A DNA stretch of 64,000 nt, from NCBI GenBank assembly GCA_050246015.1, contig JBFWWU010000023.1, forward strand, positions 3,851 through 67,850, given 5' to 3'. This DNA is from JTS-AC122 sp050246015. Lineage in GTDB: Bacteria; Planctomycetota; Phycisphaerae; Phycisphaerales; UBA1924. The notes beneath the pieces were generated by a model. That model was given only the letters and a program-made list of their open reading frames with translations. It was not told where the DNA came from and ran no database searches. Positions within the stretch are counted from its first letter, which is position 1. Every line of letters begins with the position of its first letter. Position numbers and translations under genes: made by a program. This document shows positions 14,548 through 23,232 of the stretch, piece by piece.

Positions 14548-16257
14548 TCACGCCGGGGCGGGCTCGGCGGGGTCGATCCGCATGAAGAGCGGGTCGCCGA
14601 TTTCAAGGTTGGTGCCGGGCTTGAGGCCGAAGGTGGGGTGGGCGAACTGCGCGAGTTGTTCGAGCGGGACACCGGGGTGGGCGCGGGGGTCGCAGTTCCA
14701 GCGGCGCCAGAACTCGGCGATCTTGGTGGGCATCGCGGGGTAGAGGAGGAGGCTGGCGATGCGGAGGGCTTCGGCGCAGACATGCAGGATGCTCTCCAAG
14801 TCTCGGCGCGCTCCGCCTGTCGCGTCGGCATCCATGGTCTTGGCGATCGAGAAGGGGCGCGTGTCGGCGATGAACAGGTCGACCCTCCGGATGATCCCGA
14901 TGGCCGCCGCCGCCGCGGCGTAGAGGTCAAAGTTCGGCAGGCTCCCCAGCACGTGGTCAAGCGCCCCCTGCATGTGCCGCGACCACGTACAAAGTCGCTC
15001 GCCCGACGCTGACAGGTCGCCGGCGCCGGCGTTGGGCGGCGGCGTCTTACCGCCAAAGTACTTCCCGATCATGTTGCTCACCCGGCTCACGCAGTTGCCG
15101 AACCCGTTGGCCAGGTCGGCGTTGTAGACCTCGACGAACTTACCATGAGAGAAATCCGCGTCGGTCGCGTGCAGCGGCCCCTGCGTGAGCAGATACCAGC
15201 GAAGCGCGTCCACCCCGAACCTGTTCGTGTACGCCTTGATGGTGTCCAGGTCGATGAAGTTGCCCAGGCTCTTGGACATCTTCATCCCGTCGCGGGTGTA
15301 GTGGGAGTGCGCGTAGATCAGCCTCGGCATGGGCCGGTTGAGCGCCTTGAGGATCGCGGGCCAGATGACGGCGTGGAACCAGAGGATCTCCTTGCCCATC
15401 AGGTGAACGGTGGGCGGCCAGAAGTGCTGTCGCTCGGGCGTGTCCACCGCCGAGAGGTAGTTGAAGAGCGCATCGATCCAGACGTACACACGATGCTCTT
15501 CGTGGCCGGGGAGGCGGATCCCGAACTGGGTCGCCGGGTCGTCGGTGACGGGGCGGGTGATGGGGACGTCCTGGAGGCCTTCGCGGAGACGGCCGAGGAC
15601 TTCGTTTTTTCGGGCTTCGGGTTCGATGCGGATCTCGCCGGAGGAGATGGCGGATTCGAGCCAGGACTGGTACGTACTGAGTTTGAAGTAGAAGTTCTTC
15701 TCTTTTCGGCGGACCAGCGGCTTGCCGTTGGACGCAAGAAAGTTCTGTTCCTTGGCCTTGGTCTCGGTCACGTACGCCTCGTCGTTGACGTCGTACCACC
15801 CTTCGTACTCGCCTTCGGCGACATCGCCCGTCGCAAGGAGTTGCCGGAGGTAGCGAGCGACAGCGTCTTTGTGCCGCGCCTGCGTGGTGCGGATGAAATC
15901 GTCGTAGTCGATGCCCATCCCGCGGAAGGCTTCCTGGAACGCGTCGGAGTTCTGGTCGGCCCACTGAATCGGCGTCAGGTTGTGCGAGGCGGCGGTGGTG
16001 ACGACTTTCTCGGCGTGCTCGTCGGTGCCCGTCAGGAAGAAGATCGACGATTGCCGCGGGTGCTTATCGCCCAGCGCCGAGTGCGGAGTGCCTGCCGCCT
16101 GATTCAGATCCAACTCACCGCGGATGAGGCGCTGGAACCGCGTGGCGACATCCGCCAGCAGCGTGGTGTAGCAGTGCCCGATGTGCGGGCGATCGTTGAC
16201 GTAGTAGATCGGCGTGGTGATGTAGTAGGGCGGGAGGGGCGCGGGGCTGGTCGTCAT
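14548..16257 (-). CDS. metG: methionyl-tRNA synthetase
   Basis: 569-aa class I aminoacyl-tRNA synthetase, essential for translation. It shows the HIGH-type motif (NDRPHIGHCYTT), FLTGTDEHAEKV, the WIDALFNYLSA pocket and KMSKS (DGMKMSKSLGNFID). The lineage type is the short T. thermophilus-like form. Between the first helix (ATRFQRLIR) and SIFFLTGTDEH there are about two dozen extra residues compared with the usual tight junction. These include NQAAGTPHSALGDK, encoded by a 42-bp array of 7-bp units (16062-16103) also found between genes elsewhere in the window. No C-terminal tRNA-binding (EMAP-like) domain is present. The start is at 16257. Confidence 0.96.
   Translation of the reverse strand: MTTSPAPLPPYYITTPIYYVNDRPHIGHCYTTLLADVATRFQRLIRGELDLNQAAGTPHSALGDKHPRQSSIFFLTGTDEHAEKVVTTAASHNLTPIQWADQNSDAFQEAFRGMGIDYDDFIRTTQARHKDAVARYLRQLLATGDVAEGEYEGWYDVNDEAYVTETKAKEQNFLASNGKPLVRRKEKNFYFKLSTYQSWLESAISSGEIRIEPEARKNEVLGRLREGLQDVPITRPVTDDPATQFGIRLPGHEEHRVYVWIDALFNYLSAVDTPERQHFWPPTVHLMGKEILWFHAVIWPAILKALNRPMPRLIYAHSHYTRDGMKMSKSLGNFIDLDTIKAYTNRFGVDALRWYLLTQGPLHATDADFSHGKFVEVYNADLANGFGNCVSRVSNMIGKYFGGKTPPPNAGAGDLSASGERLCTWSRHMQGALDHVLGSLPNFDLYAAAAAAIGIIRRVDLFIADTRPFSIAKTMDADATGGARRDLESILHVCAEALRIASLLLYPAMPTKIAEFWRRWNCDPRAHPGVPLEQLAQFAHPTFGLKPGTNLEIGDPLFMRIDPAEPAPA
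16062..16103. repeat. heptamer tandem array inside metG
   Basis: Six 7-bp units read on the plus strand: GCTTATC, GCCCAGC, GCCGAGT, GCGGAGT, GCCTGCC, GCCTGAT. The family consensus GCCTANC/GCCGAGT is the same as intergenic arrays at 44175-44209, 56147-56181, 56200-56227 and 58692-58719. At 42 bp it preserves the metG frame and adds 14 codons. Confidence 0.7.
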
Positions 16258-16351
16258 GGGCCGATTGTAGATCGACGGAGCGCGGCATTAGGCACTTACC
16301 AATCGGCATCGTGAGTGAGCATGAGAGCAAGAATCGAAGAAGGAGGAAAGA

Positions 16352-16380
16352 CGAGGCAGGCGGGACGCCTGCGCCACTAG
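16352..16380. repeat. palindromic repeat copy (inverse orientation)
   Basis: CGAGGCAGGCGGGACGCCTG followed by CGCCACTAG. The hairpin is intact apart from one mismatch; it lies between metG and the porin terminator. Confidence 0.75.
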
Positions 16381-16405
16381 ATGGTGTTGAAGTACCTGGG
16401 AGTTC

Positions 16406-16450
16406 AAGAAAATAGCAAGCCCGCCCGCGCAACCGCGGCGGGCGGGCTTG
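16406..16450 (-). terminator. intrinsic terminator of the porin gene
   Basis: A 13-bp perfect stem (16416-16428 with 16438-16450) around a 9-base loop. On the minus strand it is followed by CTATTTTCTT. It lies 44 bp after the porin stop codon. Confidence 0.85.
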
Positions 16451-16493
16451 ATGAAGGGAGTTCGACGGCCCCCATGTTTGGAATCGAGGCGGT

Positions 16494-17738
16494 CTAGAAC
16501 AGCAACTGGAACTGCGCGCGGGCGATGATCTCGCCGTCGTCCACGTCGCCGAGCAGACCGGTCTCCGTATCGGTGGGGACTGCGGCGGTGTCGGTGATGG
16601 CGTCGAAGGCGTACTGGAGATCGAGCGTGAACTTGGCGGCGTGGCGGGCGATGTAGTGGTTCCAGCCGACGGTGAGCGTGCTAAACGGGTCGGGGTCGCC
16701 GGCGCGGTCGCTGTCCGGGATCACGACGTCGTACCGCGCGAAGAGTTCATCCATCTCGGAAAGGAAGAACCCGCCCTGGAGGACAACGCCGAAGTCGTCC
16801 ACGTCGGTGTCGGAGCCCATGGAGCGGAACTCGATGTTGCGGCCGATGAAGGCGCCGAAGCAGTTCCAGCCGTCACCTTCGAATTGAGCGTCCACGGTGT
16901 ACAGCAGGACCTTGGTATCGGTGTCGGTGATGGCGCTGGTGTTCTGCGAGCCCTGGAAGTGGACCGCCCCGCCGAGCATCCCGGCGAACTTGGAGCCCTT
17001 GAAGGACGTGAAGTCATTGAACGCGGCCCAGTCGCCGGCGAACTTCCAGGCGGCGCGGGCGCTGAGGGACCAATCGGCTTCGGCGGAACTGGTGAAGTCG
17101 GTGTTCGCCGACCCGGCCCCATCAGAAAAGAACGCGGCGGCCATGAAGTCGGCGCCGGTGTACTGCACGCCCGCGACCTGCGAGCGCCCGTGGTTGAAGG
17201 CCTGCTGCGTGATGGACCGACCGGCGGCGAGTTGGTAGCGGTCATCAACCATCCACTCTCGGAGGACGGGCGCCTTGACCTGTCCCCACAGGGCCAGCCA
17301 TTCCGGCGAGAGTTTGTACGCGACCCAGGCGTCTTCGAGGACGAACGACCCGCCGTCGTGCTCGAAGTTGCCCTCGACGTTGTAGAGCCACTTGGAATCG
17401 ACGATGTTGCCCGAGAAGCGGATCTTGGTGAACTGGGTCTGGAACCCGTGCTCGAACTCATTGGAGTTGTTGTCGGATCGGAAGTTGGCGAAGTAGCGGA
17501 ACTGGACGAGGCCGTCGATGTTGAGCCGGAAGTTGCCGTCGTCCGAGGCAAGGAAGAACTTGCCGTCGTGCCCGCTGCTGGGCGCCAGCAGGCTGGTGCG
17601 TGCCTGGGCATCCGAGAGCATCTCGGCCACAACCGCGCGGACTTCATCGTTCGGCGCCTGCTGCGCCAGGGCGCTGGTTATGGGCATTCCCGCAATCAAG
17701 GCAAGCGTACCCAGACTCACTCGAACTCCACGATCCAT
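16494..17738 (-). CDS. phosphate-selective-type porin (OprO/OprP family)
   Basis: 414-aa outer-membrane beta-barrel protein for passive uptake of small anions or solutes. It has a signal peptide (about residues 1-25, hydrophobic LGTLALIAGMPITSALAQQ), a periplasmic helical stretch, then FRLNIDGLVQFRYFANFRSD, the usual first strand of OprO/P porins, and alternating aromatic strands to a C-terminal ...RAQFQLLF, where the final Phe is the Bam recognition signal. Features such as RIRFSGNI-like and GQVKAPVLREWMVDD match the family. AAGGAG lies 5 bases before the start. It is monocistronic with its own promoter (17807-17834) and terminator (16406-16450). Confidence 0.88.
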   Translation of the reverse strand: MDRGVRVSLGTLALIAGMPITSALAQQAPNDEVRAVVAEMLSDAQARTSLLAPSSGHDGKFFLASDDGNFRLNIDGLVQFRYFANFRSDNNSNEFEHGFQTQFTKIRFSGNIVDSKWLYNVEGNFEHDGGSFVLEDAWVAYKLSPEWLALWGQVKAPVLREWMVDDRYQLAAGRSITQQAFNHGRSQVAGVQYTGADFMAAAFFSDGAGSANTDFTSSAEADWSLSARAAWKFAGDWAAFNDFTSFKGSKFAGMLGGAVHFQGSQNTSAITDTDTKVLLYTVDAQFEGDGWNCFGAFIGRNIEFRSMGSDTDVDDFGVVLQGGFFLSEMDELFARYDVVIPDSDRAGDPDPFSTLTVGWNHYIARHAAKFTLDLQYAFDAITDTAAVPTDTETGLLGDVDDGEIIARAQFQLLF

Positions 17739-17806
17739 GGCGACTCCTTTCCTAGCGACTCTGGCTTCACCCCCGGAAGCAGACGAATAGTCGATAACAT
17801 TGTCCT

Positions 17807-17834
17807 ATTCAAGCATCGGATAGTGGATAGTCAA
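17807..17834 (-). promoter_or_regulatory. sigma70-type promoter of the porin gene
   Basis: On the minus strand, -35 TTGACT (17829-17834), a 16-base spacer and -10 TTGAAT (17807-17812) lie about 69 bp before the porin start, in an AT-richer stretch than its surroundings. Five of six and four of six bases match the consensus. Confidence 0.5.
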
Positions 17835-17986
17835 GTCTTCTAATAATGAACATCTGCGGGAATTTGCACGAAAATGTTGGCAATGACCCAAACGTCATGC
17901 GAACTGTTCGCAAACGGGGCCAAAAATTCAGGTGCGCTTCGCATACCATTTCCATCTCTCCTCCTCTGCTCGCCAGGAGAACTCGC

Positions 17987-18961
17987 ATGAACCCCGCGCC
18001 GATCTTCGACCTCTTCACCTCCTACCAGAAAACGGCGGCGATTCAGGCGTCGGTCGATATCGGACTCTTCACGGCCATCGCCTCGGGGAAAACGACTGTC
18101 GCCGAAGCCGCCAGGGCGTGCAAGGCATCGGAAAAAGGGGTGCGGGTGCTGTGCGACTACTGGGTGATCAACGGGCTGCTGACCAAATCCGGCGCGCAGT
18201 ATCGGCTCACGCCGGAGGCGGCGATGTTCCTGGACGGCAACTCGCCGGCGTATGTCGGGCGCGTGCTGGGGTTCATCAACGGACCCATCAAGCCGTTCTT
18301 CGAGAAGTTGACGGATTCCGTTCGACGCGGCGGATTCGAGGATTCGGGAACGGTGTCCACTGAATATGAAGGGTGGATCCCGTTCGCCGAGGACATGGGC
18401 GGGATGATGTACCCCACGGCCCAGGGAGTGGCGAAACTGCTGGGGGCATGCGCCGGCAGGGCGCTGGACATCGCGGCCGGGCACGGGTACTTCGGGATCG
18501 TGCTGGCGCAGCACAATCCGGGGCTGCGCGTGACGGCGCTGGACTGGCCGAAGGTGCTCGACGTGGCCAAGCGCCACGCCGAGAAGATGGGAGTGGGAGA
18601 TCGATATTCGACGATTCCCGGCGACGCCTTTACGGTGGACTTCAAGGGGCCGTACGACGTCGTGCTGCTGACGAACCTGCTGCACCACTTCAGCGCCGAG
18701 CGGTGCACGGAACTGCTGAAACGGATCCGCGCGGCCCTGCGTCCGGGGGGCAAACTCGCGACGGTGGAGTTTGTACCCAACGAGGATCGGGTCACGCCGG
18801 AGATGTCCGCGTCGTTTCCGCTGGTGATGCTGGCGACGACCGCGCAGGGGGACGCGTACACGTTCTCGGAGTTTGACCGAATGCTCAACGCGGCGGGGTT
18901 CGCGTGCAGCCGCGTGCAGCAGGTCGAGAACTCGCCGCAGCAGTTGATCATCAGCGAGTAG
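17987..18961 (+). CDS. SAM-dependent O-methyltransferase (acetylserotonin OMT-like)
   Basis: 324-aa enzyme with an N-terminal winged-helix dimerisation domain (SYQKTAAIQASVDIGLFTAI, then ACKASEKGVRVLCDYWVING) and a C-terminal Rossmann methyltransferase domain. Motif I is ALDIAAGHGYFGIVLA, the acidic adenosine-binding residue sits in VTALDWP, and the post-motif LLTNLLHHFSAERCTELLKRI and LRPGGKLATVEFVPNED follow. This layout is that of plant/actinobacterial O-methyltransferases acting on small hydroxylated metabolites; the substrate cannot be read from sequence. CAGGAGA lies 7 bases before the start. It is divergent from the porin and appears monocistronic. Confidence 0.88.
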   Translation: MNPAPIFDLFTSYQKTAAIQASVDIGLFTAIASGKTTVAEAARACKASEKGVRVLCDYWVINGLLTKSGAQYRLTPEAAMFLDGNSPAYVGRVLGFINGPIKPFFEKLTDSVRRGGFEDSGTVSTEYEGWIPFAEDMGGMMYPTAQGVAKLLGACAGRALDIAAGHGYFGIVLAQHNPGLRVTALDWPKVLDVAKRHAEKMGVGDRYSTIPGDAFTVDFKGPYDVVLLTNLLHHFSAERCTELLKRIRAALRPGGKLATVEFVPNEDRVTPEMSASFPLVMLATTAQGDAYTFSEFDRMLNAAGFACSRVQQVENSPQQLIISE

Positions 18962-19140
18962 AGAATCTCGGGGCCAATGGCAAGGACGCGGAGTGCTTGG
19001 GGGAGCGAGGCGCCGGATGAACCGATCCAGTGTCCGGCTCGTAGCAGCGGCAGAATCTGCGCGTTCAGGGCGACCTGACGGAGCCGGTTTGTCGCGCTTG
19101 ATCCTTCGATCCCGGTCCAGCCGAGCCTTACACTGGCCAC

Positions 19141-21681
19141 ATGATTACCACGCGAAGCCGGTACGCGCTGATCGCTCAGATGGTTCTCCTTGCGGGGGCG
19201 CCGTTGGGGCTCTGCTCGCCGTCACAGGCGGCGGAGTTGCCGCGCCGGTCGCAGCCCGAGGCGGGCAAGCCAACCACCGCCGCCACGCAGCGCGCCGCGA
19301 AGGACATCGCCAACATCGCGATCATGGACCTGCAGACGACGGGCGATCCGGACATCGCCGCGTATCGCACGGCGGCCCTGCTCCTGGAAGCCGCCTACGA
19401 ACTGTCTCCCGACGATGAACAGATCCTGCGATTGCTGATCGATGCGTGGAGCGCGGCGGGCGACCGCGACAAGGTCCTGGAGTACACCGGCAAACTGGTC
19501 TCGCTCTGCGCTCGGCTCAAGACGATCGACACGGTGTCGCTCCTGCGACTGATCACGGGCCGCATCTCTCAACTTCAGGATGTTGACGCCCGGCTCAAGG
19601 AGTACGAGCGGTTCCTTGGCAAGGAGTGGGAGCAGACGCTCGATGATTCGATTCGCAGCCGGCTCGCCCTGGACGCGGCATTGCTGCTGCGTGAAAGCGG
19701 GGATAATGACGGGTTCGTCAGGAAACTGACGCTCGCCACGACGCTGGATTCGACGAACAAGGACGCGGCGTCGCTGGCCGTCACGTACTTTTCGATGCAG
19801 TCCAGCGACAGCGCGGGGCGTCTGACGCTGCTGATCAACCTGCTCAAGGCCGACCCGTTCGATTCCCAGACGCACCTGGCGATCGGTCGCGAACTGGCCG
19901 GCGGTGGGGCGTTCGAGCAGGCCCGGCGGTTCTTCCTGGACTACCAGGTGCTCGCCGGACGCCTGGAGCAGCGTCCCACCTCGAGCGAGGTCGCCGAGTT
20001 CCAGACAATCGCCTGGATGCTCGACGGGCCGGACCGGCTGATCTCGCTCTCGCGTCAGCAGGTGGAGCAGGAGCGAGCGGCGATCGCGGCCCGGCGCCGG
20101 GCCATGCTGGCCGAGGACCCCAACGCGGCGAACCTTCCCGATCCCGAGGAGTACCGGCTGGCGCTGGAGGTGGAACGGGTGCGAGCCGCGGCGGCAGCGG
20201 CGCTGGGGGACGATGCGCTGCTCGATTACGCCTCGCAGGAACTCGAGGGCACGTTTGCGCGCCGTCTGTCTTTGCTGCTGGACGCATCGAAGCGACCGCA
20301 GGAGATCCCTGCGGAGATCGCGGCGGTGCGCGGCAAGGAGACCCTCGCGGAACTGATGTGGATGCGCCTCTGGATCGGACGGAACTTCGACGGCGCGGTG
20401 AAGATCCTGGAAGACATGGAAAAGGACCCCGACGTCAAGCAGGAGTCGCTAGCGCGCTTCCAGGGATGGGTGCGTCTGCGGCGTGGTCAACTCGATGAAG
20501 CAAAGCAGATCCTTGAACCGTTGGCGGAATCTGATCCGCTCGCCGCGCTGGGGCTGGCGTTGATCGCGGAGAAGAAGGACGACAAGACAGGCGCCGCCGA
20601 GCAGTACCAGGGGGTGTACCACCGGGTGCCGGGCACGTTGGCGGGCGCGTACGCCAAGACCCGGGCGGAGGTATTGACCGGATCGCCCCCGATCCCGCCC
20701 CCGCAGAGTCAGAAGTTGTCTGATCTGGCCGCCGCGGAACCGGACTGGCTGGAACAGATGATCTCGGACCCGAGGCGGGTGTTCAGCCTGCAAGCGGCGC
20801 CCGTGCAGGCGCGGATCGGCTCGCTCGAATCGGCGACCGTGCGGCTGACGATCACCAACGTGTCGCCGATGCCGCTGGGGATCGGGCCCGATCGTCCGAT
20901 CCAGTCGTCGATGCTGCTGGCGCCGCGACTCACGATCGCGTACAAGCCGGTGGGAGTGGGGAACGCGGCCAACGTGGTGCGGATCGATCGTCGGCTGCGG
21001 CTGTTGCCGCAGGAGACGCTGCAAGTCGATACCTGGGCCGATGCCGGCGTGCTGGGGTACCTGCTGGACCAGACGAGCGTGGCGCCGGCGGAGGTGCGAT
21101 GGCGCGTGCTGCAAGGGTTCTCGATCGACTCGCACGGGATGTACACCAGCGGTCCGTCCAGCGTTGCGTGCGATGCCCCCCCACTGACGCGCGCGGCGTC
21201 ATCCAAGGCGACCCTGGACCCCGCGGGGCTTGTGAGTTTCATCTCCACGGGCGCGGGGGACGACGTGATCGAAGCGATGCAGGTGGTCCGGTACAACGCG
21301 CTCACGCCTCGCGACCCCAACGACGCGACGACCAAGGCCGCCGACGACAAACTGGCCGGCGCGCTGGCCGCCCGATTCCCGTCGCTGAATCGTGAGAGCA
21401 AACTCGGGCTGATCGCCACCATGCCGGCGCCGTTGCTCTCGCCGTGGATGCAGCCGCTGTACGACGCGGCCCGCGCCGACGCGGATCCGCTTGTCAAACT
21501 CTTTGCGCTGGTCGCGACGACGCACGATCCGGCGGATGAGTACCTCGCGGGGTGCGCGGCGTCGGAGAATCGCCGCCTGGCGGAAGTCGCCGCCTTGCTC
21601 AAGGCCCGGCTCGAAGACGGGCAGGAGACCTACGGGCGCCTCGGCGCGCCGGAGCCGAAGCCCGGCCCAGGCACGCCGTGA
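19141..21681 (+). CDS. secreted TPR-repeat protein
   Basis: 846-aa protein with an N-terminal signal peptide (hydrophobic about residues 8-29, cleavage near SQAAE). Helical tetratricopeptide-like repeats occupy about residues 60-500 (for example RTAALLLEAAYELSPDDEQI; LRRGQLDEAKQILEPLAESD). A beta-rich domain of unknown type follows around 540-720 (SATVRLTITNVSPMPLGIG), and a Pro-rich end. TPR arrays mediate protein-protein contacts; no enzyme motif is seen. It is located between a methyltransferase gene and convergent serS and probably has an envelope scaffolding role, but this is inference. Confidence 0.8.
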   Translation: MITTRSRYALIAQMVLLAGAPLGLCSPSQAAELPRRSQPEAGKPTTAATQRAAKDIANIAIMDLQTTGDPDIAAYRTAALLLEAAYELSPDDEQILRLLIDAWSAAGDRDKVLEYTGKLVSLCARLKTIDTVSLLRLITGRISQLQDVDARLKEYERFLGKEWEQTLDDSIRSRLALDAALLLRESGDNDGFVRKLTLATTLDSTNKDAASLAVTYFSMQSSDSAGRLTLLINLLKADPFDSQTHLAIGRELAGGGAFEQARRFFLDYQVLAGRLEQRPTSSEVAEFQTIAWMLDGPDRLISLSRQQVEQERAAIAARRRAMLAEDPNAANLPDPEEYRLALEVERVRAAAAAALGDDALLDYASQELEGTFARRLSLLLDASKRPQEIPAEIAAVRGKETLAELMWMRLWIGRNFDGAVKILEDMEKDPDVKQESLARFQGWVRLRRGQLDEAKQILEPLAESDPLAALGLALIAEKKDDKTGAAEQYQGVYHRVPGTLAGAYAKTRAEVLTGSPPIPPPQSQKLSDLAAAEPDWLEQMISDPRRVFSLQAAPVQARIGSLESATVRLTITNVSPMPLGIGPDRPIQSSMLLAPRLTIAYKPVGVGNAANVVRIDRRLRLLPQETLQVDTWADAGVLGYLLDQTSVAPAEVRWRVLQGFSIDSHGMYTSGPSSVACDAPPLTRAASSKATLDPAGLVSFISTGAGDDVIEAMQVVRYNALTPRDPNDATTKAADDKLAGALAARFPSLNRESKLGLIATMPAPLLSPWMQPLYDAARADADPLVKLFALVATTHDPADEYLAGCAASENRRLAEVAALLKARLEDGQETYGRLGAPEPKPGPGTP

Positions 21682-21700
21682 CTCGCCGGACTACGCCGGA

Positions 21701-23188
21701 CTAGGCCGAGATCGTCGCTTTGCCGCCCAAGTGTCCGCGCAGCGCGGCGGGAATGGTGACGCTCCCGTCGGCGTTCTGGTACATTTCAAGGATCGGGATG
21801 AGGATCCGCGGGCTTGCCAGGACGGTGTTGTTCAGCGAGTGGCAGAATGTGGTCGGGCCGTGCCCCTTCTCACCACCGGCGCGGTATCGCATGTTGAGCC
21901 GGCGGCACTGGTAGTCGTAGAGCCGCGATGCGGAGTGTGTCTCGCCGTACGCGCCCGAGTAACCACCGCTCTGCAGAGCGGTGCCACGCCCGGGCATCCA
22001 GCACTCGATATCCACCATGTCCGCGTTCTTCACGCCCAGGTCGCCGGTGCAGCATTGAAGCAAGCGATACGGTAGCGCGAGCGATCGCAGCAGTTCCTCG
22101 ACGAACCCGATCATCTTCTTGTGCCACGATCGGCTCTCGGCTTCGTCCGCTTTGCAGATCACCACCTGTTCAACTTTGTCGAACTGATGGATGCGGTACA
22201 GGCCCGCCGTGTCCTTGCCCGCGGCGCCCGCTTCGCGTCGGAAGCACGTCGAAACCGTCGTGTACCGAAGGGGCAGGTCCTCTTCGCGCAGGATCTCATC
22301 CTGATGCAGGCCCATCAAACCGACTTCGCCCGTCCCGGTGAGGAAGAGATCACGACTGCCTTTGGCGGCACTGCTCTCCAGAGCGGTAACCGCATCCGGG
22401 TTGTTTCGGTGCGTCTCATCGATGAGGTACGCCTGCTCGCGCCCCGCCGGGAAGAAGCCCGTCCCCACCATGCACTCTTCTCGGACGATGACCGGCACGC
22501 TCATCGCTTTGAACCCGTGCTTGTGGGTCATGAAGTCGAACGCGTACCGCAGCACGGCGTTGTGCAGGAGCATGCCATCGCCGGTCAGCACGTACGAGCG
22601 CGTCCCGGCCATCTTCACGCCGCGCTCGAAGTCCGCCAGACGAAGGTCCCGCACGAGTTCCATGTGTGACTTGGGCTTGAAACCTCGGTTGGCTTCGAAT
22701 GACTTGCTCGGGTCAAACCCTGCCGTCGGCCCCTCCGCTCCGGGGTCGGGGCTCCATCGCTTGATCTCGACGTTGTCTTCCGAGCCCTTCCCGACCGGCA
22801 CGTCGGAATCGGGCGGCAGCGGAATCGTCAGGAGAATCTCTCGCACTTTCGGTTCGAGCGCCGCCGCTTTCCCTTCGACCTCCACAATCTGCGATTTCAG
22901 CGTGCCGGGGCGCGCCTTGAGTTCATCGAGTTCGCGCTGCAACTGAGACTTGCGGGCCGGGTCCGACTCGCCGAGTTTCTTCAGTTCGCCGGTCAACCTC
23001 CCCATCTGGGGTCCGAGTTCCTTCTCGATCTTCTTCTGCTCGGCGCGCAGCGTTTCCTGCTGCGTCAGCAGCGACCGATGCTCGCGATCCAAATCCAGCA
23101 AACGATCGATATCAACCGCGACGTTTTTCTTGCGGCAGCCGTCGCGGAATCGATCAGGGTTCTCTCGCAGTTGTTTCAGGTCGATCAT
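21701..23188 (-). CDS. serS: seryl-tRNA synthetase
   Basis: 495-aa class II synthetase, essential for translation; typical bacterial SerRS is about 425 residues. The N-terminal tRNA-binding coiled coil is intact (MIDLKQLRENPDRFRDGC, then helical EQKKIEKELG). Motif 2 is FRREAGAAGKDTAGLYRIHQF and motif 3 is LNNTVLASPRILIPILEMYQ. Two extra in-frame stretches stand out: NPDAVTALESSAAKGS before the catalytic core strand and RGTALQSGG next to the WMPG motif. Both are encoded by copies of an 18-20 bp palindrome (21964-21983 perfect; 22370-22387 diverged). The protein is otherwise complete, so it is presumably functional. Confidence 0.96.
   Translation of the reverse strand: MIDLKQLRENPDRFRDGCRKKNVAVDIDRLLDLDREHRSLLTQQETLRAEQKKIEKELGPQMGRLTGELKKLGESDPARKSQLQRELDELKARPGTLKSQIVEVEGKAAALEPKVREILLTIPLPPDSDVPVGKGSEDNVEIKRWSPDPGAEGPTAGFDPSKSFEANRGFKPKSHMELVRDLRLADFERGVKMAGTRSYVLTGDGMLLHNAVLRYAFDFMTHKHGFKAMSVPVIVREECMVGTGFFPAGREQAYLIDETHRNNPDAVTALESSAAKGSRDLFLTGTGEVGLMGLHQDEILREEDLPLRYTTVSTCFRREAGAAGKDTAGLYRIHQFDKVEQVVICKADEAESRSWHKKMIGFVEELLRSLALPYRLLQCCTGDLGVKNADMVDIECWMPGRGTALQSGGYSGAYGETHSASRLYDYQCRRLNMRYRAGGEKGHGPTTFCHSLNNTVLASPRILIPILEMYQNADGSVTIPAALRGHLGGKATISA
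21964..21983. repeat. perfect 20-bp palindrome inside serS
   Basis: CACCGCTCTGCAGAGCGGTG is fully self-complementary. It encodes part of the insert RGTALQSGG, absent from usual SerRS at the WMPG site. A diverged relative (ACTGCTCTCCAGAGCGGT) lies in the same gene at 22370-22387. Confidence 0.8.
22370..22387. repeat. diverged palindrome copy inside serS
   Basis: ACTGCTCTCCAGAGCGGT differs from the perfect palindrome at 21965-21982 at two positions. It encodes TALESS within a second insert relative to canonical SerRS. Confidence 0.65.
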
Positions 23189-23232
23189 GGCCGGTGAGTG
23201 TACCCCGCCGGCCTGCGCGGTACCCCGGGGGC

